NCBI GenBank assembly: GCA_900469965.1
Contig: UBZP01000012.1
Location: forward strand, 62,001-126,000
Source of the DNA: Hyphomicrobiales bacterium
GTDB lineage: Bacteria > Pseudomonadota > Alphaproteobacteria > Rhizobiales > Rhizobiaceae
DNA: 64,000 nucleotides
Reading direction: 5' to 3'
Made by a program: the position numbers and the translations under genes
Notes under the pieces: generated by a model
Database searches by the model: none
What the model saw: only the letters and a program-made list of their open reading frames with translations
What the model was told of the DNA's origin: nothing
In this document: one piece after another, positions 34,575-42,349 of the stretch
Numbering within the stretch: the stretch's first letter is position 1
Layout: each line of letters opens with the position of its first letter

Positions 34575-34700
34575 ATGTCCAGGAGCGCAAGCCAGTTCGC
34601 CGCACGCATTTCGCACAGCCGCCAGGCTGCGACGGCGCGCGCGCGCAGCTTCACCTCGCTCCTTCTTCTCGGCCTTACGCGCGGTTGCCGGGTTCTTTGA
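34575..34700 (+). CDS. Leucine-rich leader peptide upstream of leuA
   Basis: A 41-residue frame ending SFTSLLLLGLTRGCRVL, with four consecutive Leu codons (CTC CTT CTT CTC) and a fifth two codons on. A run of Leu codons in a short ORF before leuA is the classic sign of attenuation by leucine supply. The ATG lies where transcription should start, so it is probably translated without a ribosome binding site, like trpL. It is longer than most leader peptides, and the leucines are near its end. Confidence 0.75.
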   Translation: MSRSASQFAARISHSRQAATARARSFTSLLLLGLTRGCRVL

Positions 34701-34744
34701 GGAGCGCCCGGCGGCCGAAAAGCCCGCCGGCAGAAGTGCTCCTC
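34699..34744 (+). promoter_or_regulatory. Hairpins after the leuA leader peptide
   Basis: GAGGAGC (34699-34705) and GCTCCTC (34738-34744) enclose a second hairpin CCGGCGG/CCGCCGG (34708-34714 with 34724-34730). The outer stem begins at the leader stop codon, where a stalled ribosome would affect folding. No T-run follows, so it may be a pause or antiterminator element. A further GGCTC/GAGCC hairpin lies downstream. Confidence 0.5.
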
Positions 34745-34866
34745 GCCTCACCCTTATCGTATAATCCGCCCAAGGGCTCGCAGAAGAGCCGCATTCGCCG
34801 TCGCCAAGCCACGCCCGATCCGCTATGAGGCTTGCGGCAAATGCCGGGATGAGAAGAGACACGCAC

Positions 34867-36576
34867 ATGAGCATCGATATCCGCACCCCGAAACAAGGCA
34901 TGCCGAATGCCTCGGTGAAGTACCAGCCCTATCCGCAGGTCGCCATTCCCGACCGCACCTGGCCCGGCAAGACGATCACCAAGGCGCCGATCTGGTGCTC
35001 GGTCGACCTGCGCGACGGCAACCAGTCGCTGGTCAATCCGATGGGCCATGACCGCAAGGCCCGCATGTTCCAGCTCCTGCTCGACATGAACTTCAAGGAG
35101 ATCGAGATCGGCTTTCCGTCCGCCTCGCAGACGGACTTCGATTTCGCCCGCTGGTGCGTGGAGCAGGGCAACGTTCCCGACGACGTCTCGCTGCAGGTGC
35201 TGGTGCAGTGCCGGCCGGAACTGATCACCCGCACCTTCGAGGCCCTGGAAGGCGCCAGGCGGCCGATCATCCACTTCTACAATTCGACGAGCGAATTGCA
35301 GCGCCGGGTGGTCTTCGCCAAGGACGTCGCCGGCATCAAGCAGATCGCCACCGACGCCGCCGAAATGATCATGGAGATGGCGGCGAAGGCCGGCGGCGAC
35401 TACCGCTTCGAATATTCGCCGGAGAGCTTCACCGGCACCGAGCTGGAAGTGGCGCTCGAGATCTGCAACGCGGTCACCGCGATCGTCCGTCCCACGGCCG
35501 AGAACAAGCTGATCATCAACCTGCCGTCGACCGTCGAGATGGCGACGCCGAACGTCTATGCCGACCAGATCGAGTGGATGTGCCGCAATCTCGACAACCG
35601 CGAGAACCTGATCATCTCGCTGCATCCGCACAACGACCGCGGCACCGGCATCGCCGCCACCGAGCTCGGGCTGATGGCGGGCGCGGACCGCGTCGAGGGC
35701 ACGCTGTTCGGCAACGGCGAGCGCACCGGCAATGTCGACATCGTCACGCTGGCGCTGAACATGTACACGCAAGGGGTCGATCCGGAGCTCGACTGCTCCG
35801 ACATCGAGCGCATCAAGGCGGTGTACGAGTATTCCAACGAGATGGTGATCCCCGAGCGCCATCCTTACGTCGGCGAACTGGTCTACACGGCCTTTTCCGG
35901 CTCGCACCAGGACGCGATCAACAAGGGCATGAAGGCGATCAAGACGGCCAACAAGCCGCTCTGGGAGGTGCCTTACCTGCCGATCGACCCGCAGGACGTC
36001 GGCCGCACCTACGAGGCGATCATCCGCATCAACTCGCAGTCGGGCAAGGGCGGCATCGCCTATATCCTGCAGCAGGACCACGGCATCAACCTGCCGCGCA
36101 ACCTGCAGGTCGAGTTCCGCGAGGAGATCCAGCGGATCACCGACGAGGAAGGCGTGGAACTGCCGTCGAAGCGCATCTACGAACGCTTCCTCGAGCGCTA
36201 CGTGACCCAGCCGGATGCGCGCCTGCGCTTCGTCGACCACCACACTTATCCCGACACCGCCCACAAGGGCGTGCGCATCGTTGCCGCCGAGATCACCGAC
36301 GGCGGCGAGACGAAGCGGATCGAGGGGCAGGGGACCGGGCCGATCGACGGCTTCATCCACGCGCTGTCGATCTATACGGGCATCGAGATGTCGGTGGTGG
36401 ACTACTCCGAGCACTCGCTGCAGCGCGGCTCGAACGCGGCCGCCATCGCCTATGTCGAGATCGCCTATCCGGGCGGCAAGCTGTTCGGCGTCGGCATCAA
36501 CACCAACATCGTCACCGCTTCGCTCGAAGCGATCGTCTCGGCGGCCAACCGCGTCCTCGCAGAAACGGGACGCTGA
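34867..36576 (+). CDS. leuA: 2-isopropylmalate synthase
   Basis: A 569-residue enzyme that condenses acetyl-CoA and 2-ketoisovalerate, the first committed step of leucine synthesis. Substrate and metal motifs are SVDLRDGNQSLVNPM near residue 50, LHPHNDRGTG with the metal-binding histidines near 255, and GNGERTGNVDI near 285. The C-terminal regulatory domain (from about 430) has GQGTGPIDGF, where leucine inhibits in the family. It is the longer LeuA class, as in actinobacteria and rhizobia. The ATG at 34867 is chosen by homologue starts. Expression is probably controlled by the upstream leader. Confidence 0.95.
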   Translation: MSIDIRTPKQGMPNASVKYQPYPQVAIPDRTWPGKTITKAPIWCSVDLRDGNQSLVNPMGHDRKARMFQLLLDMNFKEIEIGFPSASQTDFDFARWCVEQGNVPDDVSLQVLVQCRPELITRTFEALEGARRPIIHFYNSTSELQRRVVFAKDVAGIKQIATDAAEMIMEMAAKAGGDYRFEYSPESFTGTELEVALEICNAVTAIVRPTAENKLIINLPSTVEMATPNVYADQIEWMCRNLDNRENLIISLHPHNDRGTGIAATELGLMAGADRVEGTLFGNGERTGNVDIVTLALNMYTQGVDPELDCSDIERIKAVYEYSNEMVIPERHPYVGELVYTAFSGSHQDAINKGMKAIKTANKPLWEVPYLPIDPQDVGRTYEAIIRINSQSGKGGIAYILQQDHGINLPRNLQVEFREEIQRITDEEGVELPSKRIYERFLERYVTQPDARLRFVDHHTYPDTAHKGVRIVAAEITDGGETKRIEGQGTGPIDGFIHALSIYTGIEMSVVDYSEHSLQRGSNAAAIAYVEIAYPGGKLFGVGINTNIVTASLEAIVSAANRVLAETGR

Positions 36577-36635
36577 TCCTCGAGCACAGGCAGGCTGCGG
36601 GATGGCCGCAGGTCCTGACCCGATGACGGGCCGCT

Positions 36636-36665
36636 CCGGAAACGGGGCGGCCTTGCCGTTTCCGG
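36636..36665. terminator. Stem-loop between leuA and the anti-sigma gene
   Basis: CCGGAAACGG (36636-36645) and CCGTTTCCGG (36656-36665) form a perfect 10-bp stem with a 10-base loop between converging genes. There is no T-run, so termination is only likely. Confidence 0.5.
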
Positions 36666-36687
36666 GCGGACGAAGAAGGGCCTGTGT

Positions 36688-37530
36688 TCAGATCGTCTGG
36701 GCGACCATGGCGGCCAGCGCGTCCAGCTCGGGTTCCGAGGACGGGCCGACGAAGACGAAGGAGGCGTTGCGGTCCTGCCAGGAGACGAGGTTGAGACCGT
36801 TGCGGATGGTGCCTGTGGGTTCGGTGCGCGCGCTGCCGGGATCGGCCTTCTGGAAGCACACGGCGAAGACCTGTCCCTCCGCGTCGCGATAGACCAGCTG
36901 TCCCGTCGGCCGGCCGCCGGCGAGGAGCAGGCGCGCGCCCTCGAAGGAAAGGCCGCTGTCGCTGAGATCGGGAATGGTGAAATCGACGCCGACCACCTTG
37001 GTCAGCCACTGGGTGATGTGCGGGCTTTCGGAGGCCGGCACCTCAACGAGATGGCGCGACTGGCTGGCATAGAGGCTGTGGTAGTCGGCGACGTCGTCCA
37101 GCCAGTTGCGCGCTGCTTCGGTCTGCGCTGCCGGTGCCGCGAGCGGCGGTTTCCAGATCCCGAGCAGATAGCCGGCGCCGGTTCCGGCGAGGAGAAGGGC
37201 CAGGCCGGCCGCCGCAAGGCGGGCGCGATCGTCGCGCGCCGGCGCTTCCTTGGGGGGCAGGACCTTCATGGCGGGACCGCGCTCGTGTCCGAGCTCGATC
37301 GAGGCCTGCTTGATGCTGCGGACGAGATCGAGCGGAACCGGTTCGTGCAGCATGTCCTCGAAGGCCTGCCGGCCGAGGTCGCTGCCGAGCTTGAGGCGGT
37401 TGAAGAGCGTGCGGGCCTTTTCGTCGCGCGCGAGGATCCCGTCGATTTCGCGCACCTCTGACTGCGTCAACTGTCCGTCCAGATAGGCGGACAGGCGTAC
37501 TTCCAGCGGTAGACCCTGCGTGCCTTCCAA
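36688..37530 (-). CDS. Anti-sigma factor
   Basis: A 280-residue membrane-anchored regulator. The N-terminal 90 residues (LSAYLDGQLTQSEVREIDGILARDEKARTLF) are an anti-sigma helical domain without the zinc HxxxCxxC motif. One transmembrane helix lies at about 105-125 (LAAAGLALLLAGTGAGYLLG). The C-terminal domain is periplasmic. It probably binds the ECF sigma factor encoded just upstream, holding it at the membrane until a signal is sensed outside. The gap to the sigma gene is three bases. Confidence 0.83.
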   Translation of the reverse strand: MEGTQGLPLEVRLSAYLDGQLTQSEVREIDGILARDEKARTLFNRLKLGSDLGRQAFEDMLHEPVPLDLVRSIKQASIELGHERGPAMKVLPPKEAPARDDRARLAAAGLALLLAGTGAGYLLGIWKPPLAAPAAQTEAARNWLDDVADYHSLYASQSRHLVEVPASESPHITQWLTKVVGVDFTIPDLSDSGLSFEGARLLLAGGRPTGQLVYRDAEGQVFAVCFQKADPGSARTEPTGTIRNGLNLVSWQDRNASFVFVGPSSEPELDALAAMVAQTI

Positions 37531-37533
37531 AGC

Positions 37534-38052
37534 TCAGGTCCTTCTTTCTGTCTGTTCGGAGATCATGGCGGCAAGACGTATGCGTGCGGTCGAGAGCCTG
37601 CTCATCACCGTGCCGATCGGAATCCCGAGGATGTCAGCTGCCTCGCGGTAGCTGTGTCCTTCGACGTTGACGAGCAGGAAGACGGCGGAGAGGCCTTCCG
37701 GCATGGTCATGATCAATCTGTGCAATTGCTTGGCGTAGACGGCCTTGTCGGCGGACGCCTCGACGTGCAGATCGTCCTGCTCGGCAAAGTCGACGGTTCC
37801 CGACCCCGTGCGGACCTTCCGTTTCCTGACCTCGTCCACCCAGAGGTTGCGGGTCATGGCATAGACCCAGCTCTCGAGCCGTCCCTCCCCGTTCCAGAGA
37901 TGGCTGCGGGTGATGGCGCGTTCACAGGCTTCCTGGACGAGATCGTCTGCATCGCTGGCGTTTCTTGTCAACGTCATGGCAAAGCGACGCAATTTCGGCA
38001 GAAGACCAACCAATTCACGCCGGAATTCATCTGATTCTGCCGACTGACGCAT
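37534..38052 (-). CDS. ECF-family RNA polymerase sigma factor
   Basis: A 172-residue sigma factor with only regions 2 and 4. Region 2 is RRFAMTLTRNASDADDLVQEACERAI and WVYAMTRNLWVDEVRKRK; region 4 is GLSAVFLLVNVEGHSYREAADILGIPIGTVMSRLSTARIRL, which reads the -35. It is paired with the anti-sigma gene downstream. Its regulon is unknown; I found no convincing ECF-type promoter in front of the pair. Confidence 0.9.
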   Translation of the reverse strand: MRQSAESDEFRRELVGLLPKLRRFAMTLTRNASDADDLVQEACERAITRSHLWNGEGRLESWVYAMTRNLWVDEVRKRKVRTGSGTVDFAEQDDLHVEASADKAVYAKQLHRLIMTMPEGLSAVFLLVNVEGHSYREAADILGIPIGTVMSRLSTARIRLAAMISEQTERRT

Positions 38053-38236
38053 TGCCTTCCCAAGGGGACGTTCGAGATCCGGTCAATATTCACGGTGAGC
38101 GGGATGCTGCTTCTGGTATGAAGCATCCGCCCTGTGCTGCGCAAGCTGAAACCGGCTCAGGATAGGGAGTTTCTATGCCGGCGTTCAAGCCTGTCCTTTT
38201 GGTGAGGGTGTCGTCCGGCTAGGCGCGCTGCCGCCC

Positions 38237-39151
38237 TCAATCGCCGGCATGGAAGCGGGTGGTCTCGGCCAGCAGCACGTCGGTTCCGTACTGGTCGAGT
38301 TCGTAGCGCTCGCGCAGAAGGTTCCAGCGGCCGGGATTGCCGGAGATGGAAAACATGTTGTAGCCGGCCGGCGGCTTGTGCCCGCCCGGCCCCTGGGAGG
38401 CCGACGCGATCCCGACCACGGGCACGGGGCCTGCGGCGTCCCTCAGCCAGTGGACCGTGTTGAGATGGGTATGGCCGTGCAGCACCAGTTCCGCCCCGCC
38501 AGACGAAATGGTGGCGGCGAAGCGGCGGATGCCGATCATGCGCTTGTGGAACGAAGTGGCGCCGTCAATCGGGGGGTGGTGGATCATGACGACGCGGAAC
38601 AGGCCGGCCTCGCCGGCGGCGCGCAAGAGGTTGACGGTCTCGCGCGCCTGCCGCCGGCCGAAATAGCCGCTGGCGGCAAAAGGGGGCGTGGCCACTGCCG
38701 TCGAACAGCCGATGATGGCGACGTTGCCGCGCACCCGCAGATAGGGAAAGACGTGGAAATCCTCGTCCCAGCCGGACGGCCCGTCGTCGCCGCGCATGTA
38801 GGGGTACCAGCTCTGGGTCGATCGCTCGTAGGCGCCCGGAACATAGGCGTCGTGGTTGCCCGGAACGACGGAGACGTTTTCCGGCGTGCCGACGTCCCTC
38901 AGCCACTTCGCCACGGTGTCGATCTCGATCTTGGCGGCCAGGTTGACGAGGTCGCCGGTGATCGCGAGATGGTCCGGGTCGCGGCGCTCGATGTCGTTGA
39001 TCACGATGTCGAGCGTATTGGCAAAGAGGTGGCGGCGGCGGTTGCGATGCCAGTTGACGAAGCCGGTGATGCGCTTCGACGCCAGTTCGAGAATGGAGAG
39101 TGCGGGCAGGGGGCCGAGATGGACGTCGGAAATATGGGCGAGACGGAACAT
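38237..39151 (-). CDS. Metallophosphoesterase
   Basis: A 304-residue calcineurin-like phosphoesterase. All the metal-site motifs are there in order: HISDVHLG (residues 6-13), ITGDLVN, VPGNHDAY, MIHHPP and VLHGHTHLN. The substrate, possibly a nucleotide or phospholipid phosphate, is unknown. ATG at 39151 follows GGAAGGTC; the 169-residue N-terminal extension in the same frame overlaps the divergent Nudix gene and is rejected. Confidence 0.87.
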   Translation of the reverse strand: MFRLAHISDVHLGPLPALSILELASKRITGFVNWHRNRRRHLFANTLDIVINDIERRDPDHLAITGDLVNLAAKIEIDTVAKWLRDVGTPENVSVVPGNHDAYVPGAYERSTQSWYPYMRGDDGPSGWDEDFHVFPYLRVRGNVAIIGCSTAVATPPFAASGYFGRRQARETVNLLRAAGEAGLFRVVMIHHPPIDGATSFHKRMIGIRRFAATISSGGAELVLHGHTHLNTVHWLRDAAGPVPVVGIASASQGPGGHKPPAGYNMFSISGNPGRWNLLRERYELDQYGTDVLLAETTRFHAGD

Positions 39152-39340
39152 GACCTTCCATAGACCAAGTTGGATGGCGAGGGAAATGCCGGGCGGGCGG
39201 AATCGTTGCCGGGCGCGCGGCGGGGGCGCCCTTGCGCATGCGGGCCCGGCCGTGGACAAAGACGGCCCGCTCGCCCGCGCAGCTTGATTTCGGCGGCGGC
39301 AGCGACAAGCGTAGGCAACGGAGCAGGCAGAGAGGATCGG

Positions 39341-39832
39341 ATGCAGAGCGAACGGCCGCCGGAGATGCGGAACCTGTGGGCGCGACTGGTCACGCGCGTG
39401 GTGCACGGCTATTTCGCCTATGCCCGCGGCATGACGCTCGGGGTGCGCGCGGCCTGTTTCGACGCCGAAGGCCGCGTCTTCCTCGTGCGCCACAGCTATG
39501 TTCCCGGCTGGCACCTGCCCGGCGGCGGGGTGGAGCGCCACGAGACGGCGCTGCAGGCGCTGGAGAAGGAACTGCGCGAGGAGGGCAATCTCCGAGCCGG
39601 CGATCCGCCGCAGCTCTTCCACGTCTATTTCAACCGCGGCACGAGCAAGCGGGACCACGTGATCTTCTACGTCTGCCGGAACGTGCGCCAGAGCGCGCCG
39701 AAGATGGCGGACCGCGAGATCCTGGAGGCGCAGTTCTTCGCCCCCGACGCCCTGCCGCCCGGAACGACGCCGGCGACCCGGCGCCGCCTCGACGAAGTGG
39801 CCGGCCGGGCGGTGCCGGCCGACCTCTGGTAG
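39341..39832 (+). CDS. Nudix hydrolase
   Basis: A 163-residue Nudix protein. The Nudix box runs GGGVERHETALQALEKELREEG and departs slightly from the consensus: Lys replaces the Arg of RE, and the box ends EEGNL instead of EExGL. The metal-binding glutamates are kept. It begins RGMTLGVRAACFDAEGRVFLVRHSYVPGWHLPGGG. The substrate, a nucleoside diphosphate derivative, is unknown. Divergent from the metallophosphoesterase; SD-like AGAGGATCGG. Confidence 0.83.
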   Translation: MQSERPPEMRNLWARLVTRVVHGYFAYARGMTLGVRAACFDAEGRVFLVRHSYVPGWHLPGGGVERHETALQALEKELREEGNLRAGDPPQLFHVYFNRGTSKRDHVIFYVCRNVRQSAPKMADREILEAQFFAPDALPPGTTPATRRRLDEVAGRAVPADLW

Positions 39833-39841
39833 CGTCTCGCC

Positions 39842-40840
39842 TCAGGCGGCCAGCAGCCGCTCGCGGCCGTGCGGGGCTGCGAAATCGAGCGCGGGACCGG
39901 CCGGCACGATCCCGGTCGGATTAATGGTCAGGTGACTGCGATAGTAGTGGGTCTTGATGTGGTCGAGGTTCACCGTCTCCGCCACGCCCGGGACCTGGTA
40001 GAGGTCGCGCAGATAGGCCGACAGGTTCGGATAGTCGGCAATGCGGCGGATGTTGCACTTGAAGTGGCCGACATAGACGGCGTCGAAGCGCACCAGCGTG
40101 GTGAACAGGCGCCAATCGGCCTCGGTGATCGTCTCGCCCGTCAGATAGCGCCGGCGGGCCAGCCGGTCCTCCAGCGCATCCAGCGTCGCAAACAGCTTCC
40201 AGACGTTCTCCTCGTAGGCGTCCTGGGTGGTGGCGAAACCGGCCTTGTAGACGCCGTTGTTGACCGTGTCGTAGATCGTCTCGTTCAGCGCGTCGATCTC
40301 GGCGCGCAGCGGCGCCGGATAGTAATCGTCATGCGAGTTGGTGATCCCGTCGAAGGCGGAATTGAACATGCGGATGATCTCGGCGGATTCGTTGGAGACC
40401 ATCCGGTTCTGCTTCTTGTCCCAGAGAACGGGAACGGTGACCCGGCCGCTATAGTGCGGATCGGCCTTCAGATAGACCTGCCACAGCGTCGCAGCGCCGA
40501 ACAGCGGGTCGAGGGTGCCGCCGTCCACGCCTTCGCCAGGGGCCTTGAACTCCCAGCCGTTCGACAGCATCACCGGATCGACGACCGAGACCGAAACTAG
40601 ATCCTCGAGCTTCTTGAGCTTGCGGAAGATCAGGGTGCGGTGCGCCCAGGGGCAGGCGAGCGAGACAGTGAGGTGGTAGCGCCCGGCTTCCGCCGCAAAC
40701 CCGCCTTCGCCCGTGGGGCCGGGCGCGCCGTCGGGGGTGATCCAGTTGCGGAACTGCGACGCCGCGCGCTGGAAGTGGCCCCTGGTGGACTTCGTATCGT
40801 ACCAGACGTCATGCCAGACGCCGTCTACCAGCTTTCCCAT
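39842..40840 (-). CDS. Glutathionyl-hydroquinone reductase (YqjG/ECM4 type)
   Basis: A 332-residue xi-class glutathione transferase that uses glutathione to reduce glutathionyl-hydroquinones. The catalytic Cys lies in SLACPWAHRTLI, the CPWA motif of the class. SNESAEIIRMFN binds glutathione in the family, and the C-terminal helical part has ITEADWRLFTTLVRFD and HFKCN. The ATG at 40840 follows AAGGAG at seven bases; the longer frame lacks this. It is monocistronic. Confidence 0.92.
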   Translation of the reverse strand: MGKLVDGVWHDVWYDTKSTRGHFQRAASQFRNWITPDGAPGPTGEGGFAAEAGRYHLTVSLACPWAHRTLIFRKLKKLEDLVSVSVVDPVMLSNGWEFKAPGEGVDGGTLDPLFGAATLWQVYLKADPHYSGRVTVPVLWDKKQNRMVSNESAEIIRMFNSAFDGITNSHDDYYPAPLRAEIDALNETIYDTVNNGVYKAGFATTQDAYEENVWKLFATLDALEDRLARRRYLTGETITEADWRLFTTLVRFDAVYVGHFKCNIRRIADYPNLSAYLRDLYQVPGVAETVNLDHIKTHYYRSHLTINPTGIVPAGPALDFAAPHGRERLLAA

Positions 40841-40942
40841 GCCTGTCTCCTTCGGCTCCATCGCCGCGTTTACCTGGCTTTCTAGATAGCGGAACGGTTG
40901 AGATGGAATAGCCACTATTTTCTGAACAGTGCGTTTTGGGCT

Positions 40943-40969
40943 TTGACAGCCGGCATTTTTCTGCTATCC
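40943..40969 (+). promoter_or_regulatory. Possible promoter of the GNAT gene
   Basis: TTGACA (40943-40948) is followed after 15-16 bases by CTATCC/TATCCG. It would give a 5' untranslated region of about 150 bases and argues that the frame upstream of 41126 is not coding. Confidence 0.4.
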
Positions 40970-41125
40970 GCGCTGGTCAGGAATTTCATGCCGCCGTGGC
41001 ATGATGATCGGAACGCTCGGACAGAACGATGTTCTTTGCAGGAAACCCGCGACGACGCTGATGCTTTCGACGCCTCTCTCGAGGCGAAGCCATCCTTTGT
41101 TGTCTCGCATTTGGTTTCCGCTCCC

Positions 41126-41695
41126 ATGCCCAAGCACGACCTCGTCTACCTGACCGAAGACGCGTCCCATGACGCAGCCATCGAACTCATCAACGAAGAA
41201 GCCTTCGGCCCCGGCCGGCATGTGCGGGCCGCAGCGCGGATCCGCGAGCAGGGGCCGCACGACCTCTCGCTCTCCTTCATCTGCGCCGACGACGGCGAGA
41301 CGATCGCCTCGGTGCGGATGACGCCGGTGACGGCCGGTTCCGTGAAGGGCCACCTGCTCGGCCCGCTCGCCGTGCGGCCCTCGCACAAGAACCGCGGCAT
41401 CGGCCGGGAACTGGTGCGGATCGCGGTGGAGGCGGCGAAGCGGAAGGGCTCCGAAGCCGTCATCCTCGTCGGCGACCCGCCCTATTACGGCCCGCTCGGC
41501 TTCGAAAAGGTGGCCTACAACGCCCTGACCTTCCCGGGGCCGGTCGATCCCAACCGGGTGCTGGTCGTGCCGATCGCGGCCGATACGCATGCGCGGCTCA
41601 AGGGCGAGATCGGCTGGCGGCCCGATGCGGCGGCTGTGGCCGACATCGAGGCTGAGGCCGAACCGCCTGTGGTTCCCGCCCGCAACGTCGCCTGA
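41126..41695 (+). CDS. GNAT-family N-acetyltransferase
   Basis: A 189-residue acetyltransferase of the YhbS-like group. The acetyl-CoA loop is in LGPLAVRPSHKNRGIGRELVRIA, followed by ILVGDPPYYGPLGFE, usual for this branch. It acetylates an unknown small amine or protein N-terminus. The ATG at 41126 (MPKHDLVYLTED) is chosen since the longer frame from 40898 covers a likely promoter and has no homology pattern. Confidence 0.82.
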   Translation: MPKHDLVYLTEDASHDAAIELINEEAFGPGRHVRAAARIREQGPHDLSLSFICADDGETIASVRMTPVTAGSVKGHLLGPLAVRPSHKNRGIGRELVRIAVEAAKRKGSEAVILVGDPPYYGPLGFEKVAYNALTFPGPVDPNRVLVVPIAADTHARLKGEIGWRPDAAAVADIEAEAEPPVVPARNVA

Positions 41696-41716
41696 TCCCT
41701 CGTTGTTCTCTCAAAG

Positions 41717-41738
41717 CGCTGCCGTGCGTTCGGCAGCG
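41717..41738. terminator. Stem-loop between the GNAT gene and a converging hypothetical gene
   Basis: CGCTGCCG-N6-CGGCAGCG forms a perfect 8-bp stem 20 bases after the GNAT stop. No good T-run follows on either strand. Confidence 0.45.
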
Positions 41739-41812
41739 AACGACGGAGGAGCTCGATTTGTGATGACCCGTGCCCCTGTCATGCCAAAAGCAATGGTCAC
41801 CGGTCTACGGCA

Positions 41813-42133
41813 TCAATGCGCTATTTTCACATCGATCAGGACCTTGCTGCTTCCCAGTCTGATCTCAACCTGCGTGTATTCATGCGCCGCCGGTTCCTCG
41901 TCGAATGTCAGAAGGTTGGTTGTTACGTTGCCGGTGGCTTTTCCCGCCGGTTTCGTCACCGTGACGTCGAGGAGCAGAATTTTGGGGTTGATGCCTTGCG
42001 GAACCGCTTTGTGCACTTCGAACGTCCAGCCTCCTGAGGGAAATTGGATCTGCCCCTTCACGTGCAGCGAGTGGGGTGAACCGGGTTGCGTGTCCAGCCA
42101 GGCTTCGAAAGCCTCCTTGAGCAGTTTTGGCAT
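41813..42133 (-). CDS. Hypothetical protein
   Basis: A 106-residue soluble protein, MPKLLKEAFEAWLDTQPGSP..., with a short helix then strands (FPSGGWTFEVHKAVPQG, KILLLDVTVTKP, YTQVEIRLGSSKVLIDVKIAH). It looks like a small all-beta fold, but I recognise no family. CAGGAG lies upstream of the ATG. The gene and the sequence in front of it are less GC-rich than the neighbours, which hints at acquisition by transfer. Confidence 0.65.
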   Translation of the reverse strand: MPKLLKEAFEAWLDTQPGSPHSLHVKGQIQFPSGGWTFEVHKAVPQGINPKILLLDVTVTKPAGKATGNVTTNLLTFDEEPAAHEYTQVEIRLGSSKVLIDVKIAH

Positions 42134-42171
42134 TGGTTTCTCCTGTAAGTTTATGTAGTAACAATTTACAA

Positions 42172-42199
42172 TTTATACGCTAACCTCTCAATATTCAAG
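42172..42199 (-). promoter_or_regulatory. Promoter of the hypothetical gene
   Basis: On the minus strand TTGAAT (42193-42198) and TATAAA (42172-42177), 15-16 bases apart, lie in an AT-rich stretch about 40 bases before the start codon. Confidence 0.45.
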
Positions 42200-42349
42200 A
42201 AATTGCTAATATAATTTGCGATTGCGTGCCTGCGCCCGTCCGGGCGCGCCGGTCGGGGGAAGGGGCTCAAAAATTGTCGTGGTGCGCGGGCGAACTGCGG
42301 CAGCGCGTGGAAGGTCCGGTGCCTGTGGCCTCGAAAGAGGGCGGGGCTG

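Noticed and set aside
38237-39658. 473-codon form of the metallophosphoesterase
   Set aside because: The extra N-terminus overlaps the divergent Nudix gene; the phosphoesterase motif starts six residues after ATG 39151.
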